Origin: Rhizobium redzepovicii
GTDB lineage: Bacteria > Pseudomonadota > Alphaproteobacteria > Rhizobiales > Rhizobiaceae
Direction of reading: 5' to 3'
DNA length: 64,000 nt
NCBI RefSeq assembly: GCF_019793435.1
Contig: NZ_JAILYH010000010.1
Span: forward strand, 214,897 to 278,896
Each line of letters starts with the position of its first letter. The stretch's first letter is position 1. This document shows positions 7,623 to 16,859 of the stretch, piece by piece. Made by a program: the position numbers and the translations under genes. The notes below the pieces were generated by a model. That model did no database searches, was not told where the DNA came from, and worked only from the letters and a program-made list of their open reading frames with translations.

Positions 7623-9653
7623 ATGACACCCAAAGACAAGCCAAAACGCCCGGGCGCAAAGCCCTTTTCACGCGACAGCGGGCCGAAGGCCGGCGCGAAG
7701 TCGGGCGGCACGAAGCCGGCAAAGGCTGCGATCGCGGCCGAGACCGAAGGCGAGGCCAAGGCCGAACGCATTTCCAAGGTGATGGCGCGCGCCGGCGTCG
7801 CCTCCCGCCGCGACATCGAGCGCATGATCATGGAAGGCCGCGTGACGCTGAACGGCGCGGTTCTCGACACCCCTGTCGTCAACGTCACGCTGGCCGATCG
7901 CATCGAGGTCGACGGCGTGCCGATCCGCGGCATCGAGCGCACCAGGCTGTGGCTCTATCATAAGCCGGCCGGGCTGGTGACCACCAATGCCGATCCGGAA
8001 GGCCGCGCGACCGTCTTCGACAACCTGCCGGAAGAACTGCCGCGCGTCATGTCGATCGGCCGTCTCGATATCAACACCGAAGGCCTGCTGCTGCTGACCA
8101 ATGACGGCGGTCTTGCCCGTGCGCTCGAGCTGCCGGCGACCGGCTGGCTGCGCCGCTACCGTGTCCGCGCCCATGGCGACATCGATCAGGACGCTCTCGA
8201 CAAGCTGAAGGACGGCATTGCCGTCGACGGCGTGCTCTACGGTTCGATCGAGGCGACGCTCGACCGCACGCAGGGCTCGAACGTCTGGATCACCATGGGT
8301 CTTCGCGAAGGCAAGAACCGCGAAATCAAGAACGTGATGGGCGCGCTCGGCCTTGACGTCAATCGTCTGATCCGCATCTCCTACGGCCCGTTCCAGCTCG
8401 GCGACTTACCGGAAGGCCATGTCATCGAAGTGCGCGGCCGCACGCTTCGCGACCAGCTCGGCCCGCGCCTGATCGAGGAAGCCAAGGCGAATTTCGATGC
8501 GCCGATCTATAACGCGCCGGCGGTTGCCGCCGAGGAAGGGGCTGAAGCCCCAGTACCGGAAAGGCGCGAGCAGCGTCCGCGCCGCGACGAGGACAAGCGC
8601 GAACGGGCGCTGAGCCGCCTCGACACCAAGCGCGACGATCGCCGCGGTGGCGGGCGTAGAGATGACGACCGCCGCGATGGCGGCCGCTTCGACGACGACA
8701 AGCCGAAACGTCCCCAGCCGCTCGGCCAGCGCCGCAGCGCCAATGTCTGGATGGCGCCGGGCGCCCGGCCGCTCGGCGAAAAAGCTGCGGCGAAAGCTGC
8801 CAAGAATGAGCAGACCGCGCGCCGGCGCGGCGAGCAGGTGCCGGCAAAAAGCAGCGGTTCCCAACATATCGAGGATCGCCCGCGCACACAGATCAATCGG
8901 GTGCGCGAAGAGGACGGCGAATGGATCCGCTCGAGCGAGCAGCCCAATCGCAAGGATGAAGGCGAAGCCCGCGGCCGCAAGCGTCCGTTCGGGGATCGTC
9001 CGGGCCGTGAAGAGCGCGGTTTTGGCGACCGCCCGGCCCGCGGCGACCGCAGGCCCCGTGAAGGGGGTGACGAACGTCCGCGTAGCAGAAGCTCTGCCGG
9101 TGAAGGCCGCCCCGAGCGTCCGCGCGGCGATCGGCCTTTCGGTGATCGTCCCTCGCGTGGCGACCGGCCCTTCGGCGACAAGCCGCGCGGGGATCGCAAA
9201 CCGCGTGGCGATGGTGACGAACGTCCTCGTGCCGCCAGATCCTCCACCGGTGAGGCCCGTTCGGAGCGTCCGCGCGGTGACCGGCCTTTCGGGGATCGTC
9301 CTTCGCGTGGCGACCGCCCCTTCGGCGATAAGCCGCGGGGTGAACGCAGGCCGCGCGAGGACGGTGATGAACGTCCGCGCGCAGCCAGAAGTTTTGCCGG
9401 CGAAGGCCGCTCCGAGCGTCCGCGTGGCGAGAAATCCTTCGGCGACAAATCTGCGGGCGGCCGGTCTTCGGGCGATAAGCCGCGCGGCAAGGGCTTTGGC
9501 GCCAAGCCGGGCGCGGCCAAGAATTTTTCCGGTAAGCCGAAGGACGCCAAATCAGGCGGCGACAGACCGGGCGGCGACAGGCCCGCGGGCGGGCCGTCCA
9601 GAGGTAGTGGAAAAGGAAAGGGAATGACGCGCGGTGCGGATCGTCGGCGGTGA
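7623..9653 (+). CDS. RluB/RsuA-family pseudouridine synthase with a long repetitive basic tail
   Basis: An N-terminal S4 RNA-binding domain (ISKVMARAGVASRRDIERMI) is followed by the pseudouridine synthase core. The catalytic Asp lies in SIGRLDINTEGLLLLTNDG, and GKNREIKNVMGALGL is the conserved C-terminal core motif. Such enzymes modify a uridine in 23S or 16S rRNA. The core ends near residue 290. The remaining almost 390 residues are a disordered Arg/Gly/Asp/Pro-rich tail with three 50-residue tandem repeats. Total length is 676, against about 250-300 for the usual family member. The gene overlaps rsmD by 20 bases. Confidence 0.92.
   Translation: MTPKDKPKRPGAKPFSRDSGPKAGAKSGGTKPAKAAIAAETEGEAKAERISKVMARAGVASRRDIERMIMEGRVTLNGAVLDTPVVNVTLADRIEVDGVPIRGIERTRLWLYHKPAGLVTTNADPEGRATVFDNLPEELPRVMSIGRLDINTEGLLLLTNDGGLARALELPATGWLRRYRVRAHGDIDQDALDKLKDGIAVDGVLYGSIEATLDRTQGSNVWITMGLREGKNREIKNVMGALGLDVNRLIRISYGPFQLGDLPEGHVIEVRGRTLRDQLGPRLIEEAKANFDAPIYNAPAVAAEEGAEAPVPERREQRPRRDEDKRERALSRLDTKRDDRRGGGRRDDDRRDGGRFDDDKPKRPQPLGQRRSANVWMAPGARPLGEKAAAKAAKNEQTARRRGEQVPAKSSGSQHIEDRPRTQINRVREEDGEWIRSSEQPNRKDEGEARGRKRPFGDRPGREERGFGDRPARGDRRPREGGDERPRSRSSAGEGRPERPRGDRPFGDRPSRGDRPFGDKPRGDRKPRGDGDERPRAARSSTGEARSERPRGDRPFGDRPSRGDRPFGDKPRGERRPREDGDERPRAARSFAGEGRSERPRGEKSFGDKSAGGRSSGDKPRGKGFGAKPGAAKNFSGKPKDAKSGGDRPGGDRPAGGPSRGSGKGKGMTRGADRRR
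8982..9431 (+). repeat. Three in-frame 150-bp tandem repeats in the pseudouridine synthase gene
   Basis: Units at 8982-9131, 9132-9281 and 9282-9431 each encode 50 residues beginning RPFGDRP or close to it and ending ERPRGD/E. Units two and three are nearly identical at the start (RPFGDRPSRGDRPFGDKPRG); unit one has drifted. A degenerate partial unit (KSFGDKS...) follows. The repeats keep the reading frame. Confidence 0.9.
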
Positions 9654-10194
9654 ATTTCGCGGGCGGCCTCTCGCCGTGCCAAAATCCAACGAGATCCGGC
9701 CGACTGCCGACCGGACGCGCGAGAGCCTGTTCAATATATTGAGCCATGCCTATCCGGAATGCGTCGATGGCACCCGGATCCTTGACCTTTTTGCCGGAAC
9801 CGGCGCGGTCGGTCTCGAAGCCGTTTCACGCGGCTGTCGTCACGCGCTCTTCGTCGAAAACAGCGTCGAGGGCAGGGCGCTGCTCTGGGAAAACATCGAT
9901 GCGCTCGGCCTGCACGGCCGCACGCGCATCCTGCGCCGCGATGCGACCGATCTCGGCAGCGTCGGCAATCTCGAAGCTTTCGACATGCTGTTTGCCGACC
10001 CGCCCTATGGCAAAGGCCTCGGCGAAAAGGCGATGGCGGCGGCGGCCGGCGGCGGCTGGCTCAGGCCCGGCGCGATCGCGGTGCTCGAGGAACGCGCCGA
10101 TATTGTCGTATCCGTGCATCCTTCCTATGTTTTCCTCGAAAACCGCATCTTTGGCGATACGAGGGTACATTTCTTCCGGTATCAGCCGCAATAA
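9634..10194 (+). CDS. rsmD: 16S rRNA (guanine(966)-N2)-methyltransferase
   Basis: The 186-residue protein begins MRIVGGEFRGRPL, typical of RsmD. It has the SAM-binding LDLFAGTGAVGLEAVSRG motif and the DPPYGKG catalytic motif of N2-guanine methyltransferases. It modifies G966 of 16S rRNA during 30S assembly. The GTG start lies inside the 3' end of the pseudouridine synthase gene (20-bp overlap), so the two rRNA-modifying enzymes are translationally linked. Confidence 0.95.
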   Translation: MRIVGGEFRGRPLAVPKSNEIRPTADRTRESLFNILSHAYPECVDGTRILDLFAGTGAVGLEAVSRGCRHALFVENSVEGRALLWENIDALGLHGRTRILRRDATDLGSVGNLEAFDMLFADPPYGKGLGEKAMAAAAGGGWLRPGAIAVLEERADIVVSVHPSYVFLENRIFGDTRVHFFRYQPQ

Positions 10195-10207
10195 GCGGGG
10201 GCGGGGC

Positions 10208-11089
10208 GTGCAGCAGGCAGAGATCATCAGTCCGAAACTGCCTGCGATCAGCGATCTTCCAACGGTCGCCGTCGCTTTCGGCGGCGGTGGCGCGCGCGGA
10301 CTTGCCCACATCCATATCATCGAGACGCTCGACGAACTCGGCATCCGCCCGGTGGCGATATCGGGTTCGTCGATGGGCGCGATCATGGGGGCCGGCATGG
10401 CCGCCGGCATGTCGGGAGCCGAAATCCGCGAACATGCGCTGACGACCGTCGGCAACAAGACGGCGGTCGTTGCACGCATCTGGGGCCTGCGGCCGGCGAC
10501 GGTGCGCGATGCGGTGGCCAAGGGCATCCGCATCGGCCAGTTCAATCTGGAGCGGATCCTGAAAGCCTTTCTGCCGGCCGAGTTGCCGGCCCGCTTCGAG
10601 GATTTGCTGGTGCCGATGAAGGTCATCACCACGGATTATTACGGGCAGAACGAAGTCATCATCGAAGAAGGTGAGCTGTTTCCGGCACTCGCCGCGTCTT
10701 CCGCCATTCCCGCCGTCTTCATGCCGGTGCGCCTGCGCGGCCGGGTGATGATCGACGGTGGTATCAGCAATCCCGTGCCCTATGAACCGCTGATGGATCT
10801 TGCCGATATCGTCATCGGCATCGATGTCGTCGGCGCGCCGGAAGGCGACGGCACCCATATTCCGAACCGCATGGAGAGCATCTTCGGCTCCGGCCAGCTG
10901 ATGATGCAGACGGCGATCACGCTGAAGCTGAAGCTCTGCCAGCCGCACATCTTCCTGCGCCCGGCCGTCGGCCGCACCGGCGTCATGGATTTCCTCAAGG
11001 CCCGCGAGGTGCTGGCCATGTCGGTCGGCGTCAAGGACGAGCTGAAATTCGCCCTTGACCGGGAAATCGAAGCGCGGCTCAAGCGCTAG
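10208..11089 (+). CDS. Patatin-like phospholipase
   Basis: The 293-residue protein has all patatin motifs: the oxyanion hole AFGGGGARGLAHIH near residue 25, the nucleophile serine in GSSMG (G-x-S-x-G), and the dyad aspartate in MIDGGISNPVP. It probably hydrolyses acyl esters of lipids; the natural substrate is unknown. There is no signal peptide or membrane segment. A GTG start 13 bases after rsmD is chosen; the same frame is open further upstream but overlaps rsmD. It ends 9 bases from the convergent copper-associated gene. Confidence 0.9.
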   Translation: MQQAEIISPKLPAISDLPTVAVAFGGGGARGLAHIHIIETLDELGIRPVAISGSSMGAIMGAGMAAGMSGAEIREHALTTVGNKTAVVARIWGLRPATVRDAVAKGIRIGQFNLERILKAFLPAELPARFEDLLVPMKVITTDYYGQNEVIIEEGELFPALAASSAIPAVFMPVRLRGRVMIDGGISNPVPYEPLMDLADIVIGIDVVGAPEGDGTHIPNRMESIFGSGQLMMQTAITLKLKLCQPHIFLRPAVGRTGVMDFLKAREVLAMSVGVKDELKFALDREIEARLKR

Positions 11090-11098
11090 AACATAGTG

Positions 11099-11548
11099 TT
11101 ATTGGGCGTGGCCCTCATGGCCACCCGCCCCGTTTGACGCCGCGTTAATCATCATGACCGTGCCCTCGAAGCTTGAGAACAGTGCCAGCGCGGAGGGATC
11201 AAGGCTTGTCTCGGCCTCTTTCAGCTTCGCAGCCAGTCCGGCCGCGTCACTTGCCGGGAGGCCGATTTTCTCCAGCGTCCCCGCATCCTTCAGGCTGTCG
11301 CCGCTACTGAGATAGATGCTCCAGCCATGATGCGTCTTTTGCAGCAAGACGCGTCCGCCGCGCCCAGCTTGGCGCCAGCCGGCGATCGCCCAATCGGCCT
11401 GGACGACGACCGGGGCGATGTCCAATGGCTTATCAAGCCTTTCGAACATCAGCTTCAGCCTTGCCGGGATCGCCTGCTGCGGATCGTCGTCCGCAGCTGC
11501 CATGGATGCGAAAAGCATGCAGGCTAGAAGGGCAATGATCATCCTCAT
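11099..11548 (-). CDS. Periplasmic protein, possibly copper-uptake associated
   Basis: The 149-residue product has a signal peptide (MRMIIALLACMLFASMAAA) and a small periplasmic domain with KTHHGWSIYLSSGDSLKD and FSSFEGTVMM, ending in a His-rich GGHEGHAQ tail that could bind metal. It resembles proteins annotated as copper uptake system-associated, but this is from memory of the pattern only. It is the last gene of a three-gene minus-strand cluster after PepSY and DUF2946. GGGAG before the ATG at 11548 supports this start over one eight codons upstream. Confidence 0.65.
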   Translation of the reverse strand: MRMIIALLACMLFASMAAADDDPQQAIPARLKLMFERLDKPLDIAPVVVQADWAIAGWRQAGRGGRVLLQKTHHGWSIYLSSGDSLKDAGTLEKIGLPASDAAGLAAKLKEAETSLDPSALALFSSFEGTVMMINAASNGAGGHEGHAQ

Positions 11549-11561
11549 CGAATGGTCTCCC

Positions 11562-12935
11562 TTAAGCGACAACGCGTTTCAACACGGGCACGAAGCGCAC
11601 GACGATCTGGTCGAAGGCGATCATGGCGACAATGGCGAGCCCGCTCATCGGGAAGGCGACGGCGAAGATGGCGGTAATCAGCCACAGGCCGTAATAGACC
11701 GCGCGTTTTGGCGGCATGGGTGGCACGCCGAGCCGGCCGGCCGGGCGCCGTTTCCACCACATGATGACGGCACTCACGCAGCTGAGCACGATGGCCAGGC
11801 AGGTTGCGAGCATCAGCAACTGGTTGAAACGCCGCCATTCCTGTCCCTGGTGGGCATTGATGCCCCACTCGATCGCCTTGCCGAGCAACGGATACTGATT
11901 GAAGCCGATATCGACCAGCGGTTTGCCGGAATACTGGTCGATATGGATGGTGCGTTCGTTGGCCAGATCGTCGGGATAGAGCGAGGCGGTATAGACGCCC
12001 GTCTCGTCGGAGGGAATGACCACGTCGAAGCCCGGCGCCATGCCCAGCCGCCTGGCGATCTCCACGGCCTTGTCGAGACCGATCGGCTTGGCCGATTGTG
12101 CTGCGGCGATATCGGAAAGCGGAACCGGCGCCTTTTCGACGATCCAGCCGCTCTTCGGCAGGATGTCCTCGGTCACCTTCTGCGATTTCGGCACGTCGTC
12201 CCAGAGCTGGACGGGATAGCCGAGGCCGTGTTCGGTCAGCCAGGCATTGGCGTTTGCGCCCCAATAGCCCGACCATGGCATGCCTGTTATCGCCAGGAAG
12301 AAGATCAGCACCCCGGCGAAGGCGCCCGTCACCGCATGCAGGTCACGCCAGAAAACCCGGCGGCCCGATGTTCCCCGCACGCTGACGACACCGCCCGTCT
12401 GGCGGCGCGGCCACCAGAGATAGATGCCGGTGACGACGAGCACCATGGCAAAGCCGCCGGTGATCTCAATCAGCCGGTTCGCTATACCGCCGAAATAGGC
12501 CAGGCTGTGGATGCGCTTGACGACATAATTGAACTCATCGGTCGATCCGACCACATCGAGCACCTTGCCGGCATAAGGGTCGACGAAGACCAGCGTCGTG
12601 CCGGCATCGCTGGCGACGGTGACGATGGCCGATCGCTCAGGTCCGGCCGGCTCCTTGTAGGAGGTCGCCGCCGAGCTCGGCACCGCGGCGGTGGCGATTT
12701 CCGCGATCCGCTCGGCCGGCAGCGCCTGGCCGGAGGGCTGGACGGTATAACGGTAGCCGAAGAAGCTGTTGTTGATCTCGTCCTTGAAAAGATAGAGCGA
12801 TCCGGTCACGGCCAGATTGAGCATGAAGGGTATGACGAGAAGCCCGGCAAAGAAATGCCAGCGCCAGATGGCGCGGTAGAGCGAAACGCCGCTGGCGGCG
12901 TCCTCCGCCGGTCCGGCGGCAGTGATAGTCGACAT
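11562..12935 (-). CDS. PepSY-associated TM protein
   Basis: The 457-residue inner-membrane protein has the PiuB/PepSY-TM layout: an N-terminal segment RWHFFAGLLVIPFM, a periplasmic PepSY-like domain, paired helices around residues 165-225 (ITGGFAMVLVVTGIYLWWPR and the following RDLHAVTGAFAGVL), a second PepSY-like domain with HIDQYSGKPLVDIG, and two to three C-terminal helices. Conserved histidines in the membrane part suggest haem binding and ferric or cupric reductase-like function. The neighbours suggest copper handling. The next gene starts 13 bases downstream. Confidence 0.85.
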   Translation of the reverse strand: MSTITAAGPAEDAASGVSLYRAIWRWHFFAGLLVIPFMLNLAVTGSLYLFKDEINNSFFGYRYTVQPSGQALPAERIAEIATAAVPSSAATSYKEPAGPERSAIVTVASDAGTTLVFVDPYAGKVLDVVGSTDEFNYVVKRIHSLAYFGGIANRLIEITGGFAMVLVVTGIYLWWPRRQTGGVVSVRGTSGRRVFWRDLHAVTGAFAGVLIFFLAITGMPWSGYWGANANAWLTEHGLGYPVQLWDDVPKSQKVTEDILPKSGWIVEKAPVPLSDIAAAQSAKPIGLDKAVEIARRLGMAPGFDVVIPSDETGVYTASLYPDDLANERTIHIDQYSGKPLVDIGFNQYPLLGKAIEWGINAHQGQEWRRFNQLLMLATCLAIVLSCVSAVIMWWKRRPAGRLGVPPMPPKRAVYYGLWLITAIFAVAFPMSGLAIVAMIAFDQIVVRFVPVLKRVVA

Positions 12936-13021
12936 GAGGATGGATCCGTATCCGCGGCCGGCTGCGGGAAGCAGTTCGGCCGGCGTTGAAAGGCGTCACG
13001 GCGCCTGCCGCAACACGAGGT

Positions 13022-13423
13022 TCAGGCGAGGATCGGATCGGAAGGCGGAGCGCGGGGACCGGTATTGGGCGGGAAAAGCCGGCGAGGGAAGCTTTCGGCC
13101 CGGATCGGCAGTTCGACCGCGACCGCAAAGGGTATCGGAGCACCGGCGACATCCATCGGCGCCGGCAGCAGGGTCGAGGCGCCGATCCGGCAGGCCTCGC
13201 AACCATGCGAATGGGTTTTGTCGTGCTGGCCTTGATCGGATTTATCGCTGACGGTGACGCAAAGCGACGGCAGCGTTCCATCGGGCAGTACATATTGCGC
13301 GAGTTCGGTCGGACCGGACTCATCGGCGACGGGAGCCTGATGGGCGAATGCGACAAAAACCAACGTCGCCGCGCACAGGATGCGCAGTGCCCATTGCTCG
13401 ATCTGTCTCGCCCGTCTGATCAA
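13022..13423 (-). CDS. DUF2946 family protein, probable metal-related secreted protein
   Basis: The 133-residue product has an N-terminal hydrophobic segment (ALRILCAATLVFVAFAHQ) and the DUF2946 hallmark HSHGCEACRIG, a His/Cys cluster suited to metal binding, plus a C-terminal NTGPRAPP motif. A TTG start at 13423 is preceded by GGAGAGGG at proper spacing; a GTG at 13441 is the alternative. DUF2946 genes are often next to PepSY and copper or TonB-receptor genes, as here. Function is inferred from motif and context only. Confidence 0.7.
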   Translation of the reverse strand: MIRRARQIEQWALRILCAATLVFVAFAHQAPVADESGPTELAQYVLPDGTLPSLCVTVSDKSDQGQHDKTHSHGCEACRIGASTLLPAPMDVAGAPIPFAVAVELPIRAESFPRRLFPPNTGPRAPPSDPILA

Positions 13424-13504
13424 GTGTCCCTCTCCGATCACCCGCTGATAGACGCCGCCGAGCGCATATTCAATGCGTCAATTTAACAAGCCGATCGGCG
13501 GCGA

Positions 13505-15319
13505 TCAGGCCTCCGCCGTCGCATCCACCGTTCCCGCCAGCGGATCGTCCTCGAATGGATCGGCGGCGCGTTTCGGCTTCACGAGCGGTTCGGGGCGGAC
13601 AGGGTGGGAAAACAGCATGTCGCGGCCGGCCTGCAGCCCTTCCGACACCTGCAGCACCAGGCGCGCCTCGTCGCGCTTGCGGATATCCTCGCCGATCTCA
13701 TAGGCGTCGACCTCGGGAACGCCGAGCGCCTCCAGCGTCCGCCGCCCGAAGAGCAGGCCGGATTCCAGCGTTTCGCGCAACTCGTAGTCGACGCCCTTGT
13801 TGCGCAGTTCGATCGAATGGATACGGTCGTAGGAGCGCACGTAGAGCCTTGTGTGCGGATAATCCGCCTGCACCAGCTCCACCACCTTGTCGGTGACCTC
13901 CTTCTTCTGCGTGCAGACGAGCACGATCTTTGCCCGGTCGATGCCGGCCGAGCGCAGCACGTCCTTGCGGGTGCCGTCACCGAAATAGATGCGGAAGCCG
14001 AAAGAGGAGGCCTGGCGGATGCGGTCCGCCGAAAATTCGATGACGGTGACGCTGCGCCCGCCGGCAAGCAGGATCTGCGCGGCGATCTGGCCGAAACGCG
14101 AGAAGCCGACCATCAGCACGTCGGCGCCGGCGCCCTCGAAATCCTCGTCCAACTCCTCATGCTCGTCGCCGCTGAGCAGACGCTTCGCAAGCGCCGCGCC
14201 GATCGGCGTCAGCGCCATGGACAGCGTGACGATCGCGACCAGCAGCGATGCCGTGCTCGCCGACATCAGCCCGACGGTCGCCGCCGCGGTAAACAGCACG
14301 AAGCCGAATTCGCCGCCCTGCGGCAGCAGGAAGGCGATGCGGATCGCATCATCATGCGGAGAGCCGGAGATCCGGCAGAGCCCGTAGATGATGATCGCCT
14401 TGACCGCCATGATGATCGGCACCGCGACGATGACGAAGAGCACGTTGTCGGCAAGCACGTCGAGCTGCAGCGACAGGCCGACGGCGATGAAGAAGATGGC
14501 GAGCAGCACGCCGCGGAAGGGCTCGATATCGGCCTCCAGCTCGTGCCGATAGGAGGATTCGGCGAGCATCACCCCGGAGAGGAAGGCGCCCATCGCCATC
14601 GAAAGCCCGGCAAGCTGCATTAGGCTCGCCGATCCCATGACGACGAAGAGGGCGGCGGCGATCATCGCTTCGCGCGCACCGGTGCGCGCGATGACCTGGA
14701 AGAGCGGCGTCAGCAGGTAGCGCCCCATGACGACCATCGCCGCGACCGCGCCGACGGCGACCGCAAAATCGGTGAGCGGCGCAGGGCTGCCCTTGCCGCC
14801 GCCGTCGAGCACGGTGATCAGCGCCAAGAGCGGCACGATTGCAAGGTCCTGGAACAGCAGCATCGAGAAGGAGCGCTGCCCATACCTCGTGTTGACGTCG
14901 CCGTCGCCCTCGAGGATCTGCATGGCGAAGGCCGTCGAGGATAGTGCCAGGCCGAAGCCGGCGACGATGCTGCCGCGCCAGTCGAGAACCTCAGAAAACC
15001 AGGCAAGCGCGGTCAGCGCCAGCCCGGTCACCACCACCTGCGCCGTGCCGAGGCCGAAAATGTCGCGGCGCATTTGCCAGAGGCGGCTGGGTTTCAGCTC
15101 CAGCCCGATGATGAAAAGCAGGAAGACGACGCCGAGTTCGGCGACGGCAAGGATCTGTTCGCCATCGGTGATGCCGTGGAAAACCGGCCCGATGACGATG
15201 CCGGCGGCGAGATAGCCGAGCACCGTGCCGAGCCCGAGCTTCTTGAATATCGGCGCGGCGACCACCCCTCCGCCGAGCAGCAGGATCGTTTCGGAAAAAA
15301 AGGCATTGGACGCGGACAT
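13505..15319 (-). CDS. kefB: KefB-type CPA2 cation:proton antiporter with RCK/TrkA-N domain
   Basis: The 604-residue protein has an N-terminal Na+/H+-exchanger domain of about 12 membrane segments (opening SETILLLGGGVVAAPIFKKL, with LGLALSSTAFAMQILEG and the LLPQGGEFGFVL motif). A C-terminal TrkA-N nucleotide-binding domain follows from about residue 395 (DVLMVGFSRFGQIAAQILL). KefB/KefC proteins are ligand-gated K+ efflux systems; the exact ion is inferred. The Met at 15319 begins the first membrane segment; the 30 codons upstream look non-coding. Confidence 0.88.
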   Translation of the reverse strand: MSASNAFFSETILLLGGGVVAAPIFKKLGLGTVLGYLAAGIVIGPVFHGITDGEQILAVAELGVVFLLFIIGLELKPSRLWQMRRDIFGLGTAQVVVTGLALTALAWFSEVLDWRGSIVAGFGLALSSTAFAMQILEGDGDVNTRYGQRSFSMLLFQDLAIVPLLALITVLDGGGKGSPAPLTDFAVAVGAVAAMVVMGRYLLTPLFQVIARTGAREAMIAAALFVVMGSASLMQLAGLSMAMGAFLSGVMLAESSYRHELEADIEPFRGVLLAIFFIAVGLSLQLDVLADNVLFVIVAVPIIMAVKAIIIYGLCRISGSPHDDAIRIAFLLPQGGEFGFVLFTAAATVGLMSASTASLLVAIVTLSMALTPIGAALAKRLLSGDEHEELDEDFEGAGADVLMVGFSRFGQIAAQILLAGGRSVTVIEFSADRIRQASSFGFRIYFGDGTRKDVLRSAGIDRAKIVLVCTQKKEVTDKVVELVQADYPHTRLYVRSYDRIHSIELRNKGVDYELRETLESGLLFGRRTLEALGVPEVDAYEIGEDIRKRDEARLVLQVSEGLQAGRDMLFSHPVRPEPLVKPKRAADPFEDDPLAGTVDATAEA

Positions 15320-15438
15320 CGGGGCGATTTCTTTCGACGGCGGGGAACAGGCCGGCAGCCCCGACAAAGAATCGGCGGCGGCGGCCTTGATGCTTGGGTG
15401 AGTGCACAATAAATGGAAGCCGAAGGAAAGGCCAAATC

Positions 15439-16785
15439 ATGTCCTCTGAAATCGATTCCTCGACACTTCTTTCCCGCGCAAGTCAATTGATCGATCTGGC
15501 CAGGAAGGCAGGGGCCGACGCCGCCGACGCCGTCGTCGTCCGGTCGCGCTCGCAATCGGTCAGCGTCCGCCTCGGCAAGGTCGAGGGCACGGAATCCTCC
15601 GAAAGCGACGATTTTTCGCTGCGCGTCTTCATCGGCAAGCGCGTTGCCAGCGTTTCGGCCAATCCGGGCTTCGATCTGCAGGCGCTGGCCGAACGCGCCG
15701 TCGCCATGGCCAAAGTCTCGCCGGAAGATCCCTTCGCCTGCCTCGCGGATGAGGCGAGCCTTGCGAAATCCTACCCCGACCTGCAATTGCTCGATACCAC
15801 CGAGGTCTCCTCCGAGATGCTGCGCGAGGCAGGCCTTGCAGCTGAGGCCGCGGCCCTTGCGGTCGAGGGCGTCACCAATTCCTCCGGCGCCGGTGCCTCG
15901 GCCGGCATGGGCGGCCTGGTTCTCGCCACCTCGCACGGTTTCGAAGGCAGCTACATGGCCTCGCGTTTCGGCCATTCCGTCAGCGTCATCGCCGGAGAAG
16001 GCACCGGCATGGAGCGCGATTATGATTTCGACAGCCGGCTCTATTATGCCGAGCTCGACGATCCCGCCGAGATCGGCCGCCGAGCCGGCGAACGGGTGAT
16101 AAAGCGCATCAACCCGCGCCAGGTGCCGACCGGCAAGGATGTCACCGTCATCTTCGATCCGCGAGTCGCCCGCGGCTTCGTCGGCCATATCGCCGGCGCA
16201 ATCAATGGCGCCGCCGTCGCCCGCAAGTCGAGCTTCCTGCGCGACAGGATGGGTCAGCAGGTACTGAAATCGGGCCTGTCTATCACCGACGATCCGTTGA
16301 TCGTGCGCGGCCCCTCCTCGCGGCCCTTCGACGGCGAGGGCGTATCGGGCGAGCGGATGGTGATGATCGAGGACGGCGTCTTGAAGCATTGGTTCCTGTC
16401 GACCTCGACCGGTCGCGAGCTCGGCCTTCAGACCAACGGCCGCGGCGTGCGCGGCGGCACTGCCGTTTCGCCGTCCTCCACCAATCTTGCCCTTGAACCC
16501 GGCGACATCACGCCGGAGGAACTGATCCGCAGCGTCGGCAATGGCTTTTATGTCACCGAATTGATCGGCCACGGCGTCAACATGATCACCGGCGAATACA
16601 GCCGCGGCGCCACCGGTTTCTGGATCGAGAACGGCGAACTGACCTTCCCGGTCTCCGAGGTGACGATCGCCTCGAATCTCAAGGAGATGTTCATGCGCCT
16701 GACGCCGGCAAACGACATCGACCGCAAGTTCGGCGTCGCGGCCCCGACCTTCGCCATCGAAGGCATGACCCTGGCAGGGCGGTAG
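15439..16785 (+). CDS. pmbA: TldE/PmbA family metallopeptidase-like protein
   Basis: The 448-residue protein belongs to the TldD/PmbA family, which in E. coli matures microcin B17 and removes the CcdA antitoxin. It shows the PmbA pattern of the TldE partner: SVRLGKVEGTESSESDDFSLRVF at the N-terminus, and the conserved C-terminal GVRGGTAVSPSSTNL and LIGHGVNMITGEYSRGATGFWIENGE. TldE lacks the zinc site of TldD. GAAGGAAAGG precedes the ATG. It heads a plus-strand block with LPS genes, an arrangement typical of rhizobia. Confidence 0.92.
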   Translation: MSSEIDSSTLLSRASQLIDLARKAGADAADAVVVRSRSQSVSVRLGKVEGTESSESDDFSLRVFIGKRVASVSANPGFDLQALAERAVAMAKVSPEDPFACLADEASLAKSYPDLQLLDTTEVSSEMLREAGLAAEAAALAVEGVTNSSGAGASAGMGGLVLATSHGFEGSYMASRFGHSVSVIAGEGTGMERDYDFDSRLYYAELDDPAEIGRRAGERVIKRINPRQVPTGKDVTVIFDPRVARGFVGHIAGAINGAAVARKSSFLRDRMGQQVLKSGLSITDDPLIVRGPSSRPFDGEGVSGERMVMIEDGVLKHWFLSTSTGRELGLQTNGRGVRGGTAVSPSSTNLALEPGDITPEELIRSVGNGFYVTELIGHGVNMITGEYSRGATGFWIENGELTFPVSEVTIASNLKEMFMRLTPANDIDRKFGVAAPTFAIEGMTLAGR

Positions 16786-16832
16786 AGCATGATGCCGAAA
16801 AGTGTGTGCGGTTTTCGGACGACATCATGCTC
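16785..16832. repeat. Rhizobial palindromic intergenic repeat (GAGCATGATGCCGAAAAGTGT type)
   Basis: GAGCATGATG (16785-16794) and CATCATGCTC (16823-16832) are perfect inverted arms around GAAAAGTGTGTGCGGTTTTC. The element starts on the last base of the pmbA stop codon. The same type recurs at 31066-31103. Such elements are widespread between rhizobial genes. Confidence 0.85.
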
Positions 16833-16859
16833 AAACGAAAGTTGGACGGATTTGACGGG

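Noticed and set aside
8507..9682. Ser/Pro/Arg-rich 391-codon frame on the minus strand
   Set aside because: It is the complement of the tandem-repeat tail of the pseudouridine synthase and only reflects that repeat.
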